Assembly (NCBI GenBank): GCA_966185765.1
Contig: CBIFVZ010000107.1
Coordinates: forward strand, 1-9,387
Source: CBIFVZ01 sp966185765
GTDB lineage: Bacteria; Pseudomonadota; Gammaproteobacteria; Enterobacterales; Enterobacteriaceae
Length of the DNA stretch: 9,387 nt
Reading direction: 5' to 3'
Positions within the stretch are counted from its first letter, which is position 1; each line of letters begins with the position of its first letter. The translations under genes were made by a program, and so were the position numbers. Below the pieces are notes generated by a model, which was not told where the DNA came from, searched no databases, and worked only from the letters and a program-made list of their open reading frames with translations. Below are positions 5,103-9,387 of this stretch, in pieces.

Positions 5103-8100
5103 TCAGCCGTCTGTTATTGACTCATAGCGCCAGCGCAACTGGTAGCGATAGCGCTCAGCCTGCAACAAATATTCCTGGCTAACGCTCGGACTCCAGGAGT
5201 CATCGCCGCCTACCCCCATATGTAAGCCGTCAATATTCAGCCAGGTGCCGGGTTCCTCACGCAACAGATGGCGGTGGGTGATCTCGTGCAACTGACGTGG
5301 GCTGTAAAGGCCAGTAGCAAACTGAAAAGCGCCTTCCACCCGCAGTGCACCGTATTCAAGCCTGCGCGTGTCGCAACGTAAGCCGTTATCGCAGGGGCGC
5401 ACATAAGGCGTGTGTAGCGCAGAGAGCGGCAAACGCCACCGTCCCTGCCTGGCACCGCTTTTTCTGTCTGGATAGTTCTCGTGGGGGCCGCGACCAAGCC
5501 AGCTGACTTCATCATGACGTGCCGCCAACTGGCAGCTCAGGCCAATACGCGCAGGCGGCGGTTGCCCGAACGCTATGTGAATGTCGACATCGAGCGTCAT
5601 TATGCCATCGCCATCGATACGCCAGCACTTCTCGCTGATAAAGCGGTCTTCTTGCGCGAACCGCCAGGCATGCCGCGTACGCACCTGCACGCTATGGCTG
5701 AGTAAATCAGCCTGCATCGACAGCAGCACCGGCTGTAAGTCGTAATAACCCGCCGCTTTCCAGCGCTCCACCCAGGCGTTGGGGTCAATATTTTGTGCCT
5801 CGCTGATCCCAATGTCGTTATCCAGCGCAGCACGGGTAAACTGGTCATAAAGCGGCGTGAGAAAAAGTGGCTGCTCGTTTTGCCACCACTGCACCAGTAC
5901 TCCGCGCTGTCGGCAAAAGCGCCAGCGCTGCTGCGCAACGCCAATCTCATAAGCCTCATCGCTTGCCGTAAACAATGGCACATTTGCAGGTGAGACTATC
6001 TGCGCTGGCGGTGTTTTAAGCGCCAGCCGCCACTGCTCACTTGCGCTGATATGCCCGGCTGCCGACCAGGGCGTGGCACGGGGCTGCACCACATCCACAC
6101 AGAGCCATAACTGCTGACCCGCTGCGCCCTCAACGTCAGGGATATCCAGCACCAGCGTCTGTTTGCCCTGCGGTGCCAGATTAAGCGCCATGTCGCCACG
6201 CGCCATCTCAATACCGTCTAATTCAAGCCGCCAGTGCAACTGCTCGTTATCGCTGTGGCGAAACAGACATTCGCTTTGCACTTCAAGGTGCAATGGCGCA
6301 GACTGCCTCAGCGTAAAAATAAAAAAACGCTGTGCGTGTTTTGCCTCAAACAGCGACGGATGCGGCGTGCGGTCAGCAAACACCAGACCGTTCATGCAAA
6401 ACTGCCTGTCGTTAGGCGTGTCACCAAAATCACCGCCATAGGCCTGCCAGCAGGTTCCATCGCTGTCAGTGCGCGTTAGCGACTGATCGACCCAGTCCCA
6501 GACAAAACCACCCTGTAACCGTGGATGCTGGCGAAAGGCAGCCCAGTATTTGTCAAATCCCCCCAGGCTGTTGCCCATTGCATGCGCGTATTCACACAAC
6601 ACAAGCGGGCGCGTTTCGCCGGGCATTCCGAGCCATTTTTTAATTGACCACTTTGGTACCGCCGGGAATGGCTGATCCTGGTCAACCCGCGCATACATCG
6701 GACACACGATGTCCGTTGCCGCCGTGTTTGCACCGCCGCCTTCATACTGCACCGGGCGTGATGCATCTGCCGCTTTCACCCATCGGTACAGCGCGTCATG
6801 GTTGGTGCCGTGACCAGACTCATTGCCGAGCGACCAGAGGATAATGCTCGCATGGTTACTGTCACGCTGTACCATGCGCGTTACACGCTCGCTCATGGCC
6901 GGTAGCCAGCGCGGGTCGTCCGCCAGCCGGGACATGGGCTGCATGCCGTGGGTTTCAATATTGGCCTCGTCCACCACGTATAGCCCGTAGCGATCGCACA
7001 GGCGATACCAGAGCGCATGGTTGGGATAATGCGAGCAGCGCACCGCATTGAAGTTGTTCTGCTTCATAAGCCGGATATCGTTTAGCATCGTCGCTTCATC
7101 CATCACCTGCCCGCGCACCGGATGATGCTCGTGGCGGTTAACGCCGCGCAACAGCAGCGGCTTGCCGTTAAGCATGAGCAGGCCATTTTGAATGGCGACA
7201 TTGCGAAACCCGGTGTCGTACGCTTCAGCGTCCAGCACATTCCCTGCGCCATCCAGCAGCACCACAACGGCGCGGTAAAGATATGGCGTTTCCGCACTCC
7301 ACGGTTTCACCGGTGCAACACTCAGGCGCAACGTGGTACGCTCGTCATACCCTCCCCGCTCGTCCACCACCGTGCCGCCAGGTGTGCTTGTTGCCTCCCC
7401 AACACATTGCTCGCCATCCCAAAGCTGAAGCACCAGGCGGCAATCAGCGGTTAAACCGGCAACGCGCAGTGCCGCACTGAGCATTCCGTGTGTCATTTCC
7501 GGGCTGAGTTCTGCGAGCAGGCGCACGTCTGCGAGGCTGGTCGTGGCTTTATTAAGCAGCCAGACATCGCGAAATATCCCACTCATGCGCCACATATCCT
7601 GATCTTCCAGATAAGAGCCTGCGCACCAGCGCAGCACCATGACCGCGATGCGATTTTCTCCGTCACGCAGCACAGTAGTGAGGTCAAATTCAGCGGGCAA
7701 ACGGCTGTCCTGGCTGTACCCCACCCACACGCCGTTACACCACAGGTAAAACGCCGAATTCACGCCGTCAAACACAATGCGGGTATGCCCGGCCTCACGC
7801 CAGTCTGTGGGTAGTGAAAACGTACGCGAGTAACAACCGGTGGGATTGTGCGCCGGCACATGCGGGGGCGCGACGGTAAAGGGGTAGTTAATGTTGGTAT
7901 AGATGGGCGCATCGTAGCCATAAAGCTGCCAGTTAGCGGGCACCGGAATCGCGGTTGCAGCGGGCAAATCTTCATTCACCCATGCTTCGGGTACTTCAAA
8001 CGGGCTACGGAAGTATGAAAATTGCCAGTCGCCATTCAGACTTAGCACAAACGGACTGGGGCAGTCATCCCTGGCAGCGACAGCATCCCGCCAGCCTGAA

Positions 8101-8204
8101 AACGGGGGATGCATATCAAGCCGGTTAATCTGCGTCACGCCGGGTTGTTCAAAGTCTCTGCGCGCCAGCAGCGCAGAGAGTGCTGGAGAGTCAATCTGGG
8201 ACAT
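5103..8204 (-). CDS. lacZ: Beta-galactosidase LacZ
   Basis: This 1033-residue glycoside hydrolase family 2 enzyme hydrolyses lactose and other beta-D-galactosides in the cytoplasm as a tetramer. It aligns by eye with E. coli LacZ (1024 aa) over its full length. The acid/base Glu462 lies in SLGNESGHG, the nucleophile Glu538 in VLCEYAHAMGNS and Tyr504 in CPMYARVD, each one above the mature E. coli numbers (461, 537, 503). Metal and substrate residues Glu417/His419 (NIETHG), His358 (NRHEH) and His392 (CSHYPNH) are also present, as is the C-terminal Trp near 1004 in GGDDSWSPSVS. Start ATG 8204 has only a weak upstream GCGG. No frameshift is seen. No lacI or lacY adjoins it: an acetyltransferase gene converges from one side and a phosphopantetheinyl transferase diverges on the other. 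Uptake and repression must come from elsewhere. Confidence 0.97.
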   Translation of the reverse strand: MSQIDSPALSALLARRDFEQPGVTQINRLDMHPPFSGWRDAVAARDDCPSPFVLSLNGDWQFSYFRSPFEVPEAWVNEDLPAATAIPVPANWQLYGYDAPIYTNINYPFTVAPPHVPAHNPTGCYSRTFSLPTDWREAGHTRIVFDGVNSAFYLWCNGVWVGYSQDSRLPAEFDLTTVLRDGENRIAVMVLRWCAGSYLEDQDMWRMSGIFRDVWLLNKATTSLADVRLLAELSPEMTHGMLSAALRVAGLTADCRLVLQLWDGEQCVGEATSTPGGTVVDERGGYDERTTLRLSVAPVKPWSAETPYLYRAVVVLLDGAGNVLDAEAYDTGFRNVAIQNGLLMLNGKPLLLRGVNRHEHHPVRGQVMDEATMLNDIRLMKQNNFNAVRCSHYPNHALWYRLCDRYGLYVVDEANIETHGMQPMSRLADDPRWLPAMSERVTRMVQRDSNHASIILWSLGNESGHGTNHDALYRWVKAADASRPVQYEGGGANTAATDIVCPMYARVDQDQPFPAVPKWSIKKWLGMPGETRPLVLCEYAHAMGNSLGGFDKYWAAFRQHPRLQGGFVWDWVDQSLTRTDSDGTCWQAYGGDFGDTPNDRQFCMNGLVFADRTPHPSLFEAKHAQRFFIFTLRQSAPLHLEVQSECLFRHSDNEQLHWRLELDGIEMARGDMALNLAPQGKQTLVLDIPDVEGAAGQQLWLCVDVVQPRATPWSAAGHISASEQWRLALKTPPAQIVSPANVPLFTASDEAYEIGVAQQRWRFCRQRGVLVQWWQNEQPLFLTPLYDQFTRAALDNDIGISEAQNIDPNAWVERWKAAGYYDLQPVLLSMQADLLSHSVQVRTRHAWRFAQEDRFISEKCWRIDGDGIMTLDVDIHIAFGQPPPARIGLSCQLAARHDEVSWLGRGPHENYPDRKSGARQGRWRLPLSALHTPYVRPCDNGLRCDTRRLEYGALRVEGAFQFATGLYSPRQLHEITHRHLLREEPGTWLNIDGLHMGVGGDDSWSPSVSQEYLLQAERYRYQLRWRYESITDG

Positions 8205-8237
8205 GAGTTTACCGCACGGTTCGGGATGATGCGCACC

Positions 8238-8266
8238 ATCATGGAGCCGCCTGCTGTTAGCGTAAA
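8238..8266 (-). promoter_or_regulatory. Candidate lacZ promoter
   Basis: On the minus strand TTTACG (8266-8261) and CATGAT (8243-8238) are separated by 17 nt, each matching the sigma70 hexamers at four of six positions. The predicted start near 8230 leaves a leader of about 26 nt before ATG 8204. Weak hexamers are usual for activator-dependent promoters, and the spacing to the CRP-like site supports the choice. Confidence 0.4.
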
Positions 8267-8274
8267 CGCTGGCA
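8255..8274. promoter_or_regulatory. Dyad, candidate LacI/GalR-type operator
   Basis: AGCGT (8259-8263), AA, ACGCT (8266-8270) is a perfect dyad, widened by TG (8255-8256) and CA (8273-8274) at symmetric positions. The TGTTAGCG-like half-site recalls LacI/GalR-family operators, although the centre is AA rather than the usual CG. It covers the candidate lacZ -35, so a bound repressor would block polymerase. The repressor is not encoded in the window. Confidence 0.45.
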
Positions 8275-8280
8275 ATGACA

Positions 8281-8302
8281 ACTATTGATCCCTTTCACAA
8301 AA
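8281..8302. promoter_or_regulatory. Candidate CRP-cAMP binding site upstream of lacZ
   Basis: ATTGA (8284-8288), six bases, TCACA (8295-8299) fits the CRP pattern TGTGA-N6-TCACA with one perfect half and one poor half. Its centre (8291.5) is about 61 bp upstream of the predicted lacZ start, the class I position known for the E. coli lac promoter. It lies between lacZ and the divergent transferase gene. Confidence 0.45.
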
Positions 8303-8371
8303 GCGACGTGTTCTGTTTTATCGTGAGGGGCTTTTTGCTTCTCAATCGGGGGAAAAACCACCACAGTCGCG

Positions 8372-8380
8372 TGTTATGAT
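8372..8380 (+). promoter_or_regulatory. Extended -10 promoter of the PPTase gene
   Basis: TG (8372-8373), one base, TATGAT (8375-8380) forms an extended -10 element with no recognisable -35, which such promoters do not need. Transcription would start near 8387, about 20 nt before the preferred ATG at 8407. I saw no Fur box close by. Confidence 0.45.
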
Positions 8381-8406
8381 ACGTTTTTTGTTCACGGATG
8401 CAGCCC

Positions 8407-9144
8407 ATGTTGCACATTCTCAGCCACTCATCGCTCGCGCCTTTTCTGCCTCAGGTGACTGAAGGCGTTGTGACTACAACGGCACAGGTGCGCTTTTGTT
8501 GTGCTACGTTTGAGCGCGCGCATTACAGTGACGCTCAGTTTGCACAACTTAATATTCCCTTTCCCGCAGATCTGGCGCGCGCGGTAGTAAAACGTCGTGC
8601 GGAGTATCTGGCTGGACGCTGGTGCAGCCAACGGCTATTGACGGCGTATCAGATAACGGGCGTGGTTGAGCGCTCGCCACAGTGTGCTCCGCTCTGGCCT
8701 GCCGGGGTGTCTGGCTCCATTAGCCATGCGGATAACCGGGCGCTGGCTGTTGCCGTATATGACACGGTGGCGTGGCGTATTGGCGTAGATACCGAACGCT
8801 TTGACCGCCAGACCATGCTCGAGACTGCCTCAGAAGTAACAGATGCCGGTGAAAGAGCGCTGCTTGAACGATGCATGCAGGACACCGCGATCGGCATTTT
8901 GCTGGCATTTTCAGCCAAAGAGAGCCTTTATAAGGCACTGTGGCCAGAGGTGCGGACATTCTTTGGTTTTGATGCGGCTTCTCTGGTGGAGGTGGGTGAC
9001 GGCGTGTTTACGCTTGAACTCAATCAAGCCTTAGCATCTGGGCTACAGGCAGGCCAGCGTTTTGGCGGTTACTGGCACTATGATGCACCATTTATCACAA
9101 CGTTGATAAGCGAGCGCAGAGAACGCCAGGCAGATCGTACATAA
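8407..9144 (+). CDS. 4'-phosphopantetheinyl transferase, EntD type
   Basis: The enzyme moves the phosphopantetheine arm of coenzyme A onto a serine of a carrier protein, as in siderophore, nonribosomal peptide or polyketide synthesis. EntD-type signatures are all present (numbering from ATG 8407, 245 aa): KRRAEYLAGRWCS (about 62-74), GVSGSISHADNRALAVA (about 100-116), IGVDTER with the metal-binding Asp128 and Glu130, and FSAKESLYKAL with Glu172 and Lys176. The ATG at 8407 has GGA 8 nt upstream; ATG 8398 would add three residues but has ACGG touching the start. No synthetase or carrier-protein gene lies in the window, so its client is unknown. It is divergent from lacZ and convergent with tmaR. 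It may be the organism's enterobactin-type enzyme or a second copy. Confidence 0.93.
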   Translation: MLHILSHSSLAPFLPQVTEGVVTTTAQVRFCCATFERAHYSDAQFAQLNIPFPADLARAVVKRRAEYLAGRWCSQRLLTAYQITGVVERSPQCAPLWPAGVSGSISHADNRALAVAVYDTVAWRIGVDTERFDRQTMLETASEVTDAGERALLERCMQDTAIGILLAFSAKESLYKALWPEVRTFFGFDAASLVEVGDGVFTLELNQALASGLQAGQRFGGYWHYDAPFITTLISERRERQADRT

Positions 9145-9149
9145 AGAAA

Positions 9150-9172
9150 TGCCAGTCAGTCACTGACTGGCA
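9150..9172 (-). terminator. Hairpin between the PPTase gene and tmaR, probable tmaR terminator
   Basis: TGCCAGTCAG (9150-9159) and CTGACTGGCA (9163-9172) form a perfect 10-bp stem with a 3-nt loop. Read on the minus strand it is followed by TTTCTTT, which suits the end of tmaR (stop at 9199). Read on the plus strand no T run follows, so for the transferase transcript it would act mainly as a 3' protective hairpin. Confidence 0.75.
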
Positions 9173-9198
9173 CATTGCTTCAGAACAACCCAACGGAT

Positions 9199-9387
9199 TT
9201 ACGCGCTTTTCGGCTCGCCCATTGTTTTGAGCTTGTCGGAGATTTCGCGGCGTTCTTTCGACAGCTCCGCGTTTTTGATGATGTAATCATCCACGCGATC
9301 TTCATAGTCGGTCTTCATGCTGGCGATGATTTCCTGAATAGCTTCAACGCTCATGCCCGGCTTGATGTAGTCGCTCAGGTTGTCCAG
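9199..9387 (-). CDS. tmaR: TmaR (YeeX), PTS polar-localisation protein, C-terminal part
   Basis: The last 62 residues of a UPF0265/DUF496 protein are present; the start lies beyond the window. The frame reads LDNLSDYIKPGMSVEAIQEI, then MKTDYEDRVDDYIIKNAELS and KERREISDKLKTMGEPKSA before TAA (9201-9199). From memory this is nearly identical to E. coli YeeX, now called TmaR, a small coiled-coil protein (about 109 aa) that clusters PTS enzyme I at the cell pole. The charged helical sequence agrees with a coiled coil. It converges on the phosphopantetheinyl transferase gene. A terminator hairpin follows at 9150-9172. Confidence 0.93.
   Translation of the reverse strand: MDNLSDYIKPGMSVEAIQEIIASMKTDYEDRVDDYIIKNAELSKERREISDKLKTMGEPKSA

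Noticed and set aside
5481..5983. Several open frames within lacZ on both strands, for example 5600-5983 and 5481-5705
   Set aside because: They are shadows of the intact lacZ frame, produced by its GC-rich codon use.
8303..8397. Fur box upstream of the phosphopantetheinyl transferase
   Set aside because: No stretch resembles the GATAATGATAATCATTATC consensus; TTATGATAC is better explained as an extended -10.
1..9387. CRISPR array, insertion sequence or intact prophage
   Set aside because: No evenly spaced repeats, no transposase frame with terminal repeats and no phage structural genes were seen.

Overview
The window comes from an enteric gammaproteobacterium of the order Enterobacterales, most likely family Enterobacteriaceae. 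The evidence is the 3' part of a tRNA-Asn almost identical to the E. coli gene as I remember it, a TmaR (YeeX) C-terminus nearly identical to the E. coli protein, and a LacZ colinear with the E. coli enzyme. An Enterobacter- or Cronobacter-like genus is possible, but I cannot fix it from this stretch.

Left part (1 to about 3330): remains of a small integrated element beside tRNA-Asn. tRNA-Asn genes are well-known island insertion sites. The tRNA (1-50) is followed, in the same orientation, by the first quarter or so of a P4-type tyrosine integrase carrying two in-frame stops and no catalytic domain. After it come a gene-free, hairpin-rich stretch (577-1125), an apparently intact HigB/HigA-like toxin-antitoxin pair on the minus strand (1786-1126), a truncated Ner/Nlp-like DNA-binding protein (2218-2060) overlapping an unrecognised 107-residue ORF (2499-2176), and an unrecognised plus-strand gene broken by one nonsense codon and one frameshift (2634-3154). 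The picture is a decayed island in which the toxin-antitoxin module is the recognisable part that still looks functional. No second copy of the tRNA 3' end was found, so the right boundary is inferred only from base composition and gene content, between about 3155 and 3340.

Right part (about 3340 to 9387): ordinary, more GC-rich chromosomal genes with good signals. A LysR regulator (minus) is divergent from a GNAT acetyltransferase (plus). A strong, probably bidirectional terminator separates the acetyltransferase from lacZ, which converges on it. lacZ (minus, 1033 aa) has all the catalytic residues checked but neither lacI nor lacY beside it. A plausible CRP site, a dyad operator and a sigma70 promoter lie upstream of it. 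Divergent from lacZ is an EntD-type phosphopantetheinyl transferase, then a hairpin, then the 3' end of tmaR on the minus strand.

How the genes relate: LysR may control the adjacent acetyltransferase. lacZ looks catabolite-regulated and must depend on a permease and repressor elsewhere. The phosphopantetheinyl transferase must serve carrier proteins encoded outside the window. HigA probably represses higBA through two tandem dyads over the promoter. I did not find a clearly new multi-gene system. The best leads are the tandem hig operators, the solitary lacZ with its own control region, the hairpin cluster at 759-866 and the broken unknown gene at 2634-3154.
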